This document shows, one piece after another, positions 42,751 through 55,592 of a stretch of DNA of 64,000 bases. A program made the position numbers and the translations under genes. The notes beneath the pieces were generated by a model that was not told where the DNA came from, made no database searches, and saw only the letters and a program-made list of their open reading frames with translations. This DNA is from Zhengitettix transpicula. Taxonomy: Eukaryota > Arthropoda > Insecta > Orthoptera > Tetrigidae. Every line of letters starts with the position of its first letter. Within the stretch, counting starts at the first letter, position 1. The stretch spans positions 62,188,897 to 62,252,896 of the forward strand of contig CM073591.1 of NCBI GenBank assembly GCA_037074705.1, given 5' to 3'.

Positions 42751-43540
42751 GGATAGAAATATTATCATACATTTCTATCTGTAATCAACGTCAGTGTTCG
42801 TATGATTTATTTTATGTTGAAAGTGTGGATAATTTACTTCTACTTCTCAAACTTTCGTGGACAGTATCTCATTTAAAGTACAATGTTTCATTGCATTTTT
42901 CCAGTTAAATACGAGTTTTCAGTTAAACATGCCGTAAAGTCCGAAACGTTTCAGACTCTGAGAGTGAATGATTTTCGTGATGTGTTTTACCTGCGCACGT
43001 CTCGCGCTGTGAGCAACGGTAGCTTCTGGTTCCGGAGGGCATGTCGGGCATTTTTCCTGGCTTGTGTGGTGATTTCCCCCCTGGACGGACACGCATGTAC
43101 AGAGTCGTCTAAAACTGAAGGACACACAATAGCTTCATATAAATATTCTTGACAGTGTTGTTGAACGTCTTATAAAATTATACTTCTCAAAGTATAACGG
43201 AATTAAAAAATACATAGAATTAGTTTTTTTTTACAAATTTGTGTGAATTAACTGGTATAGTATATGCACGGCATGTGTGCGCTTCCAATACATTATATTA
43301 ACTGGTATAGACGCTAGGGTGCGAGCGGAAACTGGAAAAAAAACTTAAGAAAGGTACCCGAAAGTGCGTAAATGGAGCGTGTCAAAACGTTACAAGAAGA
43401 GTATGTCCTTTAAATTCTAAGCAAAATTAATTTAATATACAATAAATTTTTGGCTAATATTTATGGAAAATTAAGTTAAATCTATTATTATAATAAATAA
43501 TTTTAAGTCAGCACATGTTTAAATTACGTAATTTGAAATT
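42751..43540. other. AT-rich DNA, no supported gene
   Basis: An open stretch at 42883-43152 has no recognised domain. TTAACTGGTATAG is present twice, near 43248 and 43298. Confidence 0.25.
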
Positions 43541-43542
43541 CA

Positions 43543-44110
43543 AATTACACCATTATGCATTTAATGAAATCCTTGATTGAGAACGAAACGTGAATTTGAA
43601 GTTTTGTTAATAAATGTCATTTGACACATTTGGCTGTATTCATACATTTTAAATTATCTATTGATTTTTGATAAATATATTTCGGGTCTATTTACAATGA
43701 TGAAAAATATCCAATTCAAAACCATTGAAAATTTATATTAAAATTAATCTTAATTTGAGGCTTATTCTCCTTCAGCCTCAAACAGTTGGTTTGTCGAAAA
43801 CAATTACGAAGAGTACTGTTAAAATTACACCATTATACATTTAATGAAAGCCTAGATTTAGGACGAAACGTGAATTTGAAGTTTTGTTTGGTTAATAAAT
43901 TTCATTTGACATACATTTTAAATTATGTATAGAAGTCTGATAAATATATTTTAGGGTCTATTTATTATTATGAAAAATATCAGATATTATATACAATTCA
44001 AAACCTTTGAAAATTTATATTAAAATTAATCTGAATTTGAGGCTTTTTCTCCTTCAGCCTCAAACAGTTGATTTGTCGAAAAAAAAATACGAAAGGTCCT
44101 GTCAAAATTT
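43543..44110 (+). repeat. 280-bp tandem dimer with a hammerhead-like motif per unit
   Basis: Unit 1 (43543-43822) and unit 2 (43823-44110) align throughout, with a period of 280 bases. Each contains TTAATGA, a stem and ACGAAACGTG (43561-43592 and 43841-43872). In unit 2 CCTA and TAGG can pair as stem II. This arrangement resembles a degenerate type I hammerhead, which needs CTGANGA and GAAA: GAAA is kept, but two core bases of the first block differ. A GAGGCTTATTCTCCTTCAGC-type small palindrome is also conserved between units. Confidence 0.5.
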
Positions 44111-45735
44111 ATAACTAATGGATAAATTTTTACTATAAATTTTTATACCTATTGTCAAGAATAAAGGTTAATTTTAATATCTGCCATTTATAATAATATA
44201 AATAAATAAATAAACGGACTTGAGTCAGAAAATTTAAGATTTTCCCTTGTAACAAGAAAGGCAGCAAAGCCTTGCCACAATTTTTTAAAATGTTTTATAA
44301 ATAAAATATTAAACATGAAGAGGTCCTAAAAAGAACGAAACGTCGGTATATTTATTAAGCAATTTTATGACTGAAGGCAATTTATTTATATTTTAGTTAT
44401 TAATGCTTGAAAAATTATCATTACACAAAATAACGTAAAGCCGCAGCAGCAACATGGCTTCCGACACTCTTATTACATCACAAAATCGATGAAACTTTAG
44501 AAATAAAAAATATTTCTCTTCCTCATTTCATGATATGAACCAGGACTGGTAGCTTGCTCTACAAAATAAATACTGTCTTCCCAGTTATTACAATTTGTAC
44601 ATAAATAATAGACCATTGAGAAGCGATTAATAAAATTCAGTTTGTATCGACAGAATATGTTTATAATATTTATATACCAGCAAATATATCTCTCTGCCAC
44701 ATTTTATTATATTATTATTTTGATTGAATTTTAACTAATAATACAGAAGCTAATCCAATTAATACAAACGAAACCAAACCCTCAGAATAAAAGTATTTAC
44801 ATAAAATTGGACTAGTGGAAATAAGCCTCATTGTCACATTGGTAAACTGTATCATGTCAAAAAGTGTGTACAGTCGCAAACAAATAAATATATTTGTTAT
44901 TAGGAAACGTTCCCACAATATTCATATTTTTAAAAAGATCTGTAGTAAATATGTATATCTGTCAAACAGCTTGGACAGTAAGTAAATAAGATTGAACAAG
45001 ACTTACGTGGCTTCGGAATTCCGTAATGAGACATGTTAAAAATGTATAAAAAATATATAAAACCGCGGATAACCCAATATACCCCCGCATATAAAAAGGT
45101 AACTTCACCCGGAAGTCACAGAAAAAACTGCAAAGATGACTAGATTAAAGTTGTTACACATACTAAAATATCTCTGAAAATTTACAAATCATATTAAACT
45201 CGTTAAATTCTGTGAATGTAATACAATTTGGTTATAGAATTTTTTATGATTATTGGTTTATTCTTGTGCCAATGTTTGCCTTTGCATTTTTGACAGTAAT
45301 ATTAAATTTAATAAACTGATATAACCTATTATATATGGACGTTTTTTAAAATTTTTATCGCATTACGCCAACTGTAAAGTACTTAATCTAATCTGTTTTA
45401 ATTGAAATTCAGTCTACACAGACTATTTCTGGGATACTTGATTCGGAAACAATATTTCCCTTTTACCTCCATAAACTGAAAATTGTCGTTTTTCATTATT
45501 ATCGAACTTTGTGAGATCAATGTAATTTCATACTAGTTGAAATTATGATTTCGATCTTACCGAGGAAGGTACGCGACACTAAACTATAGTTACTTTGGTA
45601 GGGGAGAGTGGGGTAAGATGGGGTACTTGACTTGATTGGTGCTGTGATGTAGTTGATAACGCCCCTGCTAGAAGGGGTGGAGAAGGTGGTGAATGCATGT
45701 AAGTGGCAGCCTTTTTGTGCGGTTAATTTGGCTTC
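44111..45735. other. AT-rich DNA with one more hammerhead-like site
   Basis: 44313-44345 reads CATGAAGAGGTCCTAAAAAG then AACGAAACGTCGG, again like a type I hammerhead with a changed first core base. Short ORFs at 44497-44918 are not recognised. Confidence 0.3.
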
Positions 45736-46297
45736 TTTACACGTACTTCTCTCGATTGGCGTGATTTATCCTTGAAAGTTTCCTTGTGAAGTTGCTGTTT
45801 GGTTCTGAATACAGATAACTTTCATTTATTACACTAGTAGTATATCGTTTCGTTCCTTTAGCATTTCCACCTAACTCTATTCTTTGCCAACATTTTAACT
45901 TCTTTCCAGGACTTGCCACAACTCTTCTTCCACATTCTTCCTCAAGGTATGTCCTATCCATCTCCATTTTCTCATTTTTATCTGTTTCTTTATTTCTGTC
46001 TCACCGCAGGCTTCCCATAATGCAGAATTACTTATTATTTCGTGCCTTCGTATACCACTTATTTTTCTTAAACAGCGATTTATAAATGTTTGTAATTTCT
46101 TTGTAATTTGATTTGTTACTTTCCAGGTTTCGTATCCGTAGAGGAGTACTGATTTGACATTGCGAATCTTGGTTTTCTTGGAAATATTTTTGTTCTCCCA
46201 GAGGGTGTATAGTTGGACAAACGCTCCATTTACCTTTCTAATTCGTGTTTTGACGTCTTCGGGGGCTCCTCCACTTGTTGCTACTATGCTTCCTAGA

Positions 46298-47867
46298 TAA
46301 GGGCTAGGGCACACTTGCAATTTTCAGTTGCGCAACTGTTTAGTCGCAGTTGCATAGTTTTGGGCACACAACAGACAACTAAACAGTTTGGTTGCTACGT
46401 ATGGGCACACATGGGGATGCAACTACAGTTGTTAGATGGACTTCATACAGGTGGCAGCGTTGTGTGCTCTTGAGATGAGAAGGAAGAAAAAAACAAAAAG
46501 GCGTTTTTGGCTTCATCCCTTGACGGCACAGCGTAGCGTGAAGGGGCAATTCCATAAACTGTATGGAGATTTAAGAGGTCATCCAGCGAAATTTTTTAAT
46601 TACTACAGAATGAGTTTGGCCTTTCCCGGATTAATTCAATGAATTTTTCTGTCCAAGAAACGTCATCAATTTCTGTGAAATTCATTGTATTTAAATATTT
46701 TAGTGCTCAATTTTGTTTTATATTTTTTCATGAATTTTTATTGTTTACTAGCTGGGTGCCCGGCGTTGCCCGAGATGTCATTTATCTATAACCCCCGATA
46801 TGACTCCAATTTCGGCTGCTTTTGCGAAATTTTTATGTAACGCTACTCGAACCGTAATCATTATAATTAACTCTGAAAAATATTTCTTCAACGCTAATAT
46901 CTGCCGTGTTTGCATGTCCCAAAATTTGCACCCCGCTACCCCTGCATCTGAGGGGTAAATGCCAATTTGAATGTCGTAACTAAACACAGTGACTTCCATA
47001 ACCTTTGATTTGACTCCAATCTCGGTTGTATTCGCGTTATTTTACTGTAAAGCATCTCCACCCCAAACCCGAAGGGTGTCCTTTTCACAGGGCGTAGGGG
47101 ATGAAAATTGTATTCAGATAACATTGGTAGAAACACTATCAATATCTTTGATCCCTAAAAATATTTATCCGACTCAAATATCGGCTGTTTTAGTATGTTT
47201 AAATATTTCCACCCCCGCTTCTGTGGGTGGAAGACGCGTCTCACCCCGACAGTGTTTGTTTCCTGGTCGCAAAGAACACGTGTACGAAATTTGGTGAAAA
47301 TTGCTCGACTGGTGTAGATTTGTATTTTATTTAGAATACGTTTGTATGGAAAATAAAAAAGGGCTGTTTTTAGGGTTTTCCCGGAAATTATTCGATTTTT
47401 TCTCGCCTTTTAAACCTTCCCTAGACCTTCACGAACATTTCAAGACTAAGATAAGATTAATCCGTTCAGCCGTTCTCGAGTTTTAGTGAGACTAACGAAC
47501 AGCAATTCATTTTTATATATATAGATTTGTGTTTTGAATAAATTATTATAAAAACTGGTTCAAAAATTAATAATTTGACTCACCTATCATTTTGTTGAAA
47601 TTGATTTGTTAAGATTTCTTGAGATATCAAATGTCAACTACAAGTATGCAACAGTTGGATTGCAAGTGAGCTCACCACCATTCAATTCAATGGGACAGAC
47701 GGCGATTGCAACTGAAAAGTTTGAGTAAAAAAACAAACTGTTTAGTTGCTGAAACTAGTAATTCAATCTCAGTTGCATGTGTGCGCAGGTCCATAACACT
47801 CCATACGACACAAATATGCAATCAAACGATTGCGCAACTGAAAATTGCAAGTGTGCCCTAGCAGTAA
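46298..47867 (+). mobile_element. PIF/Harbinger-type DNA transposon, nested in the LINE
   Basis: Element 46301-47864 is flanked by TAA at 46298-46300 and 47865-47867, the 3-bp target used by this superfamily. The terminal repeats share a perfect 33-bp core (46303-46335 against 47830-47862, GCTAGGGCACACTTGCAATT...). A short ORF at 46436-46642 encodes RRFWLHPLTAQRSVKGQFHK and HPAKFFNYYRMS, the N-terminal segment of Harbinger transposases. The DDE domain is missing and the interior is replaced by repeat D copy 2, so the copy is non-autonomous. Confidence 0.8.
46747..47525 (+). repeat. Repeat D, copy 2 (nested in Harbinger)
   Basis: Starts ACTAGCTGGGTGCCCGGCGT and ends TTCATTTTTATATATATAGA. It has fewer internal units than copy 3. 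The last third (from GACTCCAATCTCGGTTGTAT) is nearly the same as 51910-52200. Confidence 0.7.
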
Positions 47868-49769
47868 GTGAACTCACTCACTGTTTCAATTTCCTCCTTA
47901 TATTTTTGTGTTTGTACTTTTTGGCTTAATTTTGAGTTTATCCCCATGCCTTTGGTTTTCTTACTATTAATTTTTAATCCAACTTTAGCTGCTTCTTTCT
48001 CTAGGCAAGATACTTTCTTAGTCATGTCTTTTAAACTCTGTGAGAGGAGGCAGATGTGATCTGCATAGTCTTAAGTCTTCTATCCTTCCGTATAAACCCC
48101 ATCTTATACATCGTCTTCCATTATCTATAGTTCTTCTCATCACTTTGTCCAAGAAATAGGATTGGCGATAAAATACATCCCTGTCTCACCCCACTTGTCA
48201 CTCCGAAGGCTTCTGTGAGTTTCCCCTTTGTGTATCACTTGACATTTATATTCTCTTTAAATTTCTTTTAATAGGTTGAGAAATTTTTCTGGTATTCCAT
48301 ACTGTTCTAGTACCTTCCACATAGTCCGTCTATTTAGAGAATCAAAGGCTCTTTCAAAATCTATGAATGTTGCGTACAGGGATGTATTCAATTCATTTGT
48401 CTGCTCAATAATTATACGTAGCGTATTTATTAAATCTGTGCAACCTGTTTGTTCCATTCTCAATTGTTTGTCAATTGGTCCCTTTATTCTATTAAGTATT
48501 ATTCTGGAAAATACATAACTTGGTATTGAGAGCAAAGTAATTCCTCTCCAGTTTTTGCAGTCTTTCAAATTTACTTTCTTGGGCAGTTTTACAATTAATC
48601 CTTTTCTCCAGTCTTCTGGCATTTTATCCTGTTCCCATATCTTATTAAAAATTGGTTGTAAAATATTTGCAACTATTTATGTGTCTGTAGTCAAAATTTC
48701 TGGTGGAATGCCATCTACTCCTGCTGCTTTACCGTTTTTCAATTGTTTTATTGCTTTTTTTTATTTCGTCACTTGTAGGTGGTTGTGTATTAATATTCAG
48801 TTCACACTGTCGTGTTTCATCTTCTTCAACCGTCTCCGTTTCATGGTTAAAATCTGCATTTAAAATCTTATTAAAATGTTCTTTCCAACCCAATGCTTAC
48901 CCTTCTGTAGTTAATAGTATTCAATCCTTACTTCTGATTGGGCCCGCGTTATTGATTTTTTTTTGCCAACAGTCTTGTATTGCGAAATAATTCCTTGTTG
49001 TCCCTTTTATTTGCTGCTGCTTCTGCTTCTTTTGCTTTCTCATCTATCCATTCACGGTAGTCCTTCCTGACACTCTTCTTTGTCTAGCAAATTATAGCTT
49101 TCCTGAAGAATTATTTTCTGCATTCTTATTTATCTTTTAATTTGTTCCAGTTATTTTTTCTCTTCTTTGTACAATAAGTTCCCATGTCTTCCCAGACATC
49201 CAGTCCTTTATTTGTCCCTTTTTAAAATCTAACACGTCTTCACTTGTTTTTAAAAATCTATTTTTTACTCTTTGCCAATTACTCTGTACTTTTTGTCCCC
49301 CATTTTCTATGTCACTTCTACTCATCGTTCTCATCGTCTGTTTGACTTGCAAAAATTTCATATCTATTTTTCAGTTCCAGTTTAAAATCGTCGAATATTG
49401 TATTTTCCTTTAATTTACTAATATCGTAGCGTTAATTTGTAGTCTCGTATTTTTTATTTGCAGCGCGTATTTTTTATTTAAAGTTTGCTACCAGCAGGTG
49501 ATGTTCCTCTCTTATTTCTGACGTCACGTAAAGATCGCCTCCACTTTCTGCTTACGAGAAAGTGATCCGGTGACACCCGTGTAACTTTGTGGCGGCTTTT
49601 ATGAGGAAACAAAGTTCCACCAATTACTAAGTCATTGTTCGCGCAGAAATCAACAAGTAGTTCTCTCCATTTTCATTTATCGCTCCAATGCCATGTTTTC
49701 ACATAATCTGTTCTATACCTTCGTTATCACTTCCTACTTTAGATTCATTACACTAAAGGACCATATATT

Positions 49770-51010
49770 GAATGGGTTCGTTTGCCCACGAGTTTTGGGC
49801 GAAAATTGCGACGATCTTATGCCGACTCTTTATTTCCGTGATGTGGAATAATTTTCTGAGTGTAGAATACGGAAACGAACCCGAAGATTAATCGGTTCTT
49901 GGGCTGTTATTTTATCAAGCAAATAACCAAATTTTGTCGAATTTAATAATTTATTTCTCGAGACATGAAACATGAAATACTCAGGCGCTATTTTGATCTT
50001 CACAACAATGAAGTACAATTTTTGTATAACACATTTTATACGATTTCCGGGCCTTGTAATGAGAGACCAAGCGTTTTTGAGATTTTAGCGACCCGTTCGC
50101 GAAGTGAATTTACAATTAGAAACAATACCACTCGCGTCCCAACCTTGATTGTTGAGGTTCCATCCGCCAAAGGAGAACTATGCAATATACAAAAATACTT
50201 AACAACATACAAAATTACGCATCTATCAACTGACACACCCGTTGATTTGTTACAATATCTTTTTAGTTGCTATTTTATATAAGCTATAAATATTCTTAGC
50301 ATGATGGGAAAGTATCCCATATTACCTCACAGTTTTTACAATTTTCTCTTCTGTTTTGACAGGGTATATTATGAAGATACGGACGTACAAAAGGAAGACT
50401 GGAATTCAGAGTCGATGAACACAAGCTATTGAACCCATTATTACAGGTCGAAACAGGATATAAAACAACAGACGACTCTTTTCAAGTTCAAACAAGTCTT
50501 GAAAGGAGAACTAAACCAACTCGTGAGCAAGCCGTAAAATCTGAAAATATACTTCCTGTGTCGATGAGTATGCAAATAAAACGCCTCCAACGTTGGTCAA
50601 AAGCGTTAGGGCCAAGTACAACCGTGTTTACGTCAGAGAAGAGTAATTTATTTTGTCGAGTATTTGTTAAAAATGGAGGAATGAATATTGTGGGGTGTTC
50701 ACAATCCATCCGCCGCCATCGAGATGAACTCAGCCGTCACCAGCACGAGCGTCGGACACTCCCACCGCAACCATTTTGCACCAGCTGTAACCAGAACGGC
50801 ACGGTATCGTTTTAATTGTTTTAATCCAACTATCGAAATGCCAGGTCCCTCCATTTATACTTTTAATCAGTAAATTCAATTTATTTGTACCAATCATTTC
50901 AATGTTGCCATGTTTAGGTTCACTCCATTAAATTCCTGAGAGAGAGTCCATGTTTTTCTAATTATAATTATGTTTGCATAAATTCAATTTTAATGTGCCT
51001 TATTTTTATT
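49770..51010. other. Region with unrecognised open stretches
   Basis: Plus-strand frames at 49965-50282 (105 codons) and 50429-50815 (128 codons) are open but match no family I know. They have no clear promoter, splice or signal features. They may belong to an uncharacterised transposon; gene status is not supported. Confidence 0.3.
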
Positions 51011-51015
51011 AGTAA

Positions 51016-52225
51016 ACTAGCTGGGTGCCCGGCGTTGCCCGAGATATCATTTATCCATAACCCCCGATATGACTCCAATTTCGCTTGCTTTTGCGCTATT
51101 TTCATGTAACGTTCCTCGAACCCTATCCCTAAATGTGCTCACCTCCCATGCCGAAGGGGGTTGAAGTCATTGACCAAATATATCGACAGTTTTTACATGT
51201 TAGAAGATGACCACTACCACAAATGTGCGATAATCAAAAAGTATTTATTCCACGCAAAAATCGGCCAATTACATTGTCTGGAAATTTCTACCCCCGCCCA
51301 CCACCTCCCAAACCCGTCGCGTTACCCAGGTTGTCACAATTAGTCTCAGCGACATTCATAGTCTCTGAATTTATTCGAATCTCGGTTGTTTTGCGTTTTT
51401 TTTATTTAACGTACCTCCACCCCACCCCTAAGCTTGCTCCCCTCACAGGGGTTGAAATTATACACAAACAATATTGGTATAAATACTATCAAAGTAATTA
51501 ACTCCAGGAAATAATTATCGCAAATATCGTCTGTTTAAAATGTTTGAAAATTTCCACCCCCGAACACTCCCGCTTCGGGGACTTAAACAGCAAGTTGAAT
51601 GTCGTAATTCAACTCAATGACAACTATAACCCCGGATTCGAATCCAATCTCGATAGTTTCTGCTTTATTTTTATGTAATGCTACTCACGCCCACCCTTAT
51701 GGGTCCACCCCTCCAAAGCCCGAAAGGGGTTGAAATTATACACAAACAACATCAGTAGAAATACAATCAATATAATAAACCCTGAAAAATATTTATTCTA
51801 CGCAAATATCTGACGTGTTTGTATGTTCCAAAATTTTCACCCCGTTACCCCTGCATCTGAGGGGTAAATGCAAAGTTGAATGTCATAACTAAACTCAGTG
51901 ACATCCATATCCTTCGATTTGACTCCAATCTCGGTTGTATTCGTGTTATTTTCCTGTAAAGCATCTCCACCCCAAACCCTAAGGGTGCTCTTTTTCCAGG
52001 GTGTAGAGGATGAAAATTATATTCAGATAACATCGGTAGAAATACTATCAATATCTTTGACCCCTAAAAGTATTTATCCGACTGAAATATCGACTGTTTT
52101 AGCATGTTTAAATATTTCCACCCCCGATTCTGGGGGTGGTAGTAGTATCATACCCCGACAGTGTTTGTTTCCTGGTCGCAAAGGACACGTGTACGAAATT
52201 TGGTGAAATTTTCTTCACCGTTTTA
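51016..52225 (+). repeat. Repeat D, copy 3 (longest)
   Basis: Begins ACTAGCTGGGTGCCCGGCGT and has about four diverged internal units of 200-280 bases. Each contains a form of GACTCCAATCTCGGTTGTAT, then TTATTTTxxTGTAA and a CTCCACCCC stretch. A TA microsatellite follows. Confidence 0.7.
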
Positions 52226-52227
52226 GA

Positions 52228-52243
52228 TTTGTATAAGTAACAT

Positions 52244-52300
<57 letters not shown>
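52228..52300. repeat. AT dinucleotide microsatellite
   Basis: About 70 bases of nearly pure TA adjoin the end of repeat D copy 3. Confidence 0.95.
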
Positions 52301-52302
<2 letters not shown>

Positions 52303-53150
52303 CACAAACAAACACTCTGCTTTATTTATTAGAAGAAGAAGATAAGAATGTTAAATAAATTAAATCTTTTATTTTTATATAGAACCCTGAAAGTATAAGT
52401 ATTACATACACTTTTGTAAACAATTGAACAGATGTAACAAATTTGTTTGTACTTCACTCTAAACTGTAATACTGTTCAATTCCATTAAAAAAACATCTGA
52501 CTGTGATTGCTTATTTTATTCCCTCAAATATTTTAAGTATCCCGTCTTGCTCCGCTTTCTAAATTTTTCATATTATTTTTATCTGAAATAATAAGACAAT
52601 AATATAAATAATGACCAAACAGTCATAAAATGATCACTAATTAAAAATGTAATTTAATTCAATTCGAACAATTATCACTAGGTTTCGTGAAAAATTCTAT
52701 CATTTAGCTTACAACAGACATGGAAGCCAGACCATGCTTTTAAGATTTATTCAAAATTCTTGTATATAATATTATTACAATAATGTAATATTAAATTATT
52801 TTTGGAACACAATCACTGTAAATCTTAGAAGTGAATATAAATAAAATTTAACTGAATAATCAAGACATTAGAATAAATTTTTGATTACAATAATAATGAA
52901 TCATCAAGGTTTCTCCTAAATTTAATTGTTCAACTGCTGATGTCCCAAATTAGGGAATTATTCTAATTGTATGATTAATTATTAAATGTTTTCTTATTGA
53001 TTGGACAAAGTTTTTATTTGTTTCTCGCTTAATATCTTTGAACCATGACAAACATCTGATATTATTGATAGAAGAATTTAAATAATAATTATTCCAATGA
53101 ACGCAATACCAATGGAGCTGTAAACTTCACTGAAAAATATTTTACCGTTT
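52301..53150. other. AT-rich DNA, nothing recognised
   Basis: No coding or repeat signal was found. Confidence 0.25.
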
Positions 53151-53154
53151 CAAT

Positions 53155-53720
53155 ACAATAGAATAATATGGCCAACAAAGTGATTTGATTATAGACGGTT
53201 TCACTGTTGTATATTTTATAACTGATTTTTGTTTGAGTAATTTTATTATTGGTTTGCAATTACTTCTTTGTTAATTTTTATTCACAAATTTATTAGGCAA
53301 ATTTTGATTTTAGGCAAACTGTTCACTTCGCATCTTATTCTCATGTGTCTGGTTCTGCGTCGTTGAGCGTTGTCCTACGACGTTGAGCGTTGTCCCGCAG
53401 TGTACCGCTACGCAACTCTCGGATCGAACCGACGCCAACAGCCCGGTAACACAATACAAAAAAATAATATGGCCAACAAAGTGATTTGATTATCCACTGT
53501 TGTATATTTTACTACTGATTTTTGTTTGAGTAATTTATTATTGGCCTGCAATTACTTCTTTGTTAATTTTTATTCACAAATTTATTAGCAAATTCTGATT
53601 TTAGGCACACTGAAACTGTTCACTTCGCATCTTATTCTCATGTGTCTGGTTCTGAGTCGTTGAGCGTTCTCCTACGATGTTGAGCGTTGTCCCACGGTGT
53701 ACCGCTACGCAATTCGCAGT
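53155..53720. repeat. Tandem duplication of about 300 bp
   Basis: AATAATATGGCCAACAAAGT begins each unit (53162 and 53463, period 301). Both end with GTGTACCGCTACGCAA. The text GTTGAGCGTTGTCC is itself doubled inside each unit. No hammerhead core or ORF was seen. Confidence 0.8.
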
Positions 53721-54345
53721 AACATGCACAATTCCTGTGCTTATTTAGCTTCCTTTTCTCCCACTTTCGCTATCAAGAAAACGGCTCGTAGCGCTTCGAA
53801 GATTACACTCGTTCATTGCTCACTTATGTTGCAAATTTATATATCTGCTTCACGTATTCAAAAACATGCCTCACGACCCGGAACCTCCTTGGACACTAGT
53901 GTAAGCAAGGTCAACTGAGCTTCAAATAGCTAAAAAAATAAAATACTAACTGTATATTCTCTATATATCTTTAAAACTATTACGACGGTAAAGAAGTTGC
54001 AAAAACTTCCCAGGTCAAAACAGAGCTAACCCTTATAATGCCAGGGCAACTGCGGACTATTTTAGAGTGCGGACTAATTGAAGAAAATCTGAGCATAATC
54101 CATTTCTGAAAGGTATGATATTTTATAATAAACTGCCACTGTACGTAAGAGATTTGCAATGCAAGCACTGAAAGAACTCGGAAAGAGTATTTAGTAAATA
54201 AGGTAATATAAGATACACGAGTTGTGGTAATATGACTGTAAAACTTTATTCTGATGACTTAAATGTTTATTTTGTATATTTATATTAAACCTGACGTTAT
54301 CCAATATTGAAATATGGAATTATATGGAAATAAATTTACGAAGAT
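53721..54345. other. Intergenic DNA, nothing recognised
   Basis: Short ORFs only. Confidence 0.25.
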
Positions 54346-54348
54346 GTA

Positions 54349-55590
54349 CCACTGTGATCAAAAAGTAAGGTGAAATTGTCATTTAAAACTCCCGGGTATT
54401 AAGAAGGCAGGTAAATTTTTTTTCCTAGGTTGGTAGGATTGTCTAATATTTTCCAAGCGTCTGTTTGTTAAAAGGTTTAATTATCTCCGAGTTACACGTG
54501 TTTTTGTAAAGAACCAAAAGTAAATTTTTCGATTTTTACACTGGGTGATTTTGTTGAGCAAAGAACTTGCATCAAATTTTGTTTGCGGAACGAATATTCT
54601 TGTGCGGACACGTTTAAAATGTTGCGGAAGGCCTTTGGTGATCCAAACAATGGCACAAAAAAACGTTTATAAGTGGTAGAACGAGTTCTAAGAGGGCCGC
54701 GCTCTGGACGACCATCAAGGTCTACCGACGAGGGCCACGTCCAAAAAATCAAAGATTTGGTTCTTGAAAATCGTCGATGGACAATTAGAGATCTCGCTGA
54801 TAGTGTTGGAATATCCTTTGGCTGAGCCCAAACAATTTGAAGAATGTTTTGTGTCTCAAACGCGTCAAATCTCGATTGGTGCCAAAATCTCTCCATTGTT
54901 TTTTGGAAGAAAAGCGTCGCGTTGATGTGTGTGAAACTTTGCTGTCTGACTATCAGGACCACTTGAAATGCATCATTACTCGAGACGAGACTTGGATTTA
55001 CGCTTACGACCCTGAAACCACCGACCAATCCAGTGAATATCGTGCCAAAGACCACGGCAAAGTCGATCGAAAATTAAGGTAATGTTGACAGTTTTCTTTG
55101 ATTATCGTGGTGTGGTGCACTATGAATTCCTTCCGCCGGGCCAAACTGTCAACAAAGAATATTATTTGAGCGTTATGCGTCGTTTGCGTGAAGTTATTCG
55201 TCTGAAACGGCCGGAGTCTTGGTTCCTTCATCACGATAATGCACCATGTCATACTGCATTGGTTCTTCGCGACTTTTGTGCCAAAAACTCGACTCATATC
55301 GTTCCGCAACCACCGTATTCGTCTGACTTCTGGCTATTCAGCAAACTCAATAGGCCAATGCAGGGACGCCGTTTTGACACGATTGAGGAGATAAAAACCG
55401 AATCGAAGAAGGTCTTGAAGGCTATACCGGAAAAAGACTATTCCGACTGTTTCGAGGACTGGAACAAGCGTTGGAAAAAGTGCGTTTTATCGGACAGGGA
55501 TTACTTTGAAGGGGATGAAATTGATTTGGAAGAATAAATAATGAATTTATATTTTATAAATAAATTGACCTAACGTTTTGTTCACAGTGG
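54349..55590 (+). mobile_element. Mariner (DD34D) transposon, copy 3, inactivated
   Basis: 1242 bp between terminal repeats (CCACTGTGATCAAAAAGTAA and TTTTGTTCACAGTGG) with TA on both sides. Plus-strand transposase pieces at 54837-55082 and 55082-55537 show RDETWIYAYDPETTDQ and HHDNAPCHTALVLRD. PYSPDLAPCDFW is shortened to PYSSDFW, losing six residues and breaking the 34-residue spacing. Frameshifts also separate the N-terminal HTH region. It is the same family as 11947-13210 and 38462-39198, in opposite orientation. Confidence 0.88.
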
Positions 55591-55592
55591 TA

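Larger units (their letters stand above)
45740..49760 (-). pseudogene. RTE-type LINE (endonuclease and reverse transcriptase), decayed and interrupted
   Basis: Reading right to left, 49740-49480 resembles the end of an APE-type endonuclease (GGTLFPHK-like text), 49361-49137 the linker (KDWMSGKTWELIVQRREKI), and 48622-48257 the RT (WRKGLIVKLPKKVNLKDCKN, NWRGITLLSI, FIDFERAFDSLNR). At 48067-48056 the catalytic YADD box is YADH. 46320-45895 gives the C-terminal part (YLGSIVATSGG, ALLYGYETWKVT-like text and WRWIGHTLRK). Between FTY and LGS the frame is split by a Harbinger element at 46301-47864; removing it and one TAA restores the reading. Stops elsewhere show it is dead. RTE assignment is by motif style. 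Confidence 0.75.

Noticed and set aside
50429..50815. 128-codon plus-strand frame
   Set aside because: Low-complexity mixture without a recognised family; length alone is not evidence in this composition.
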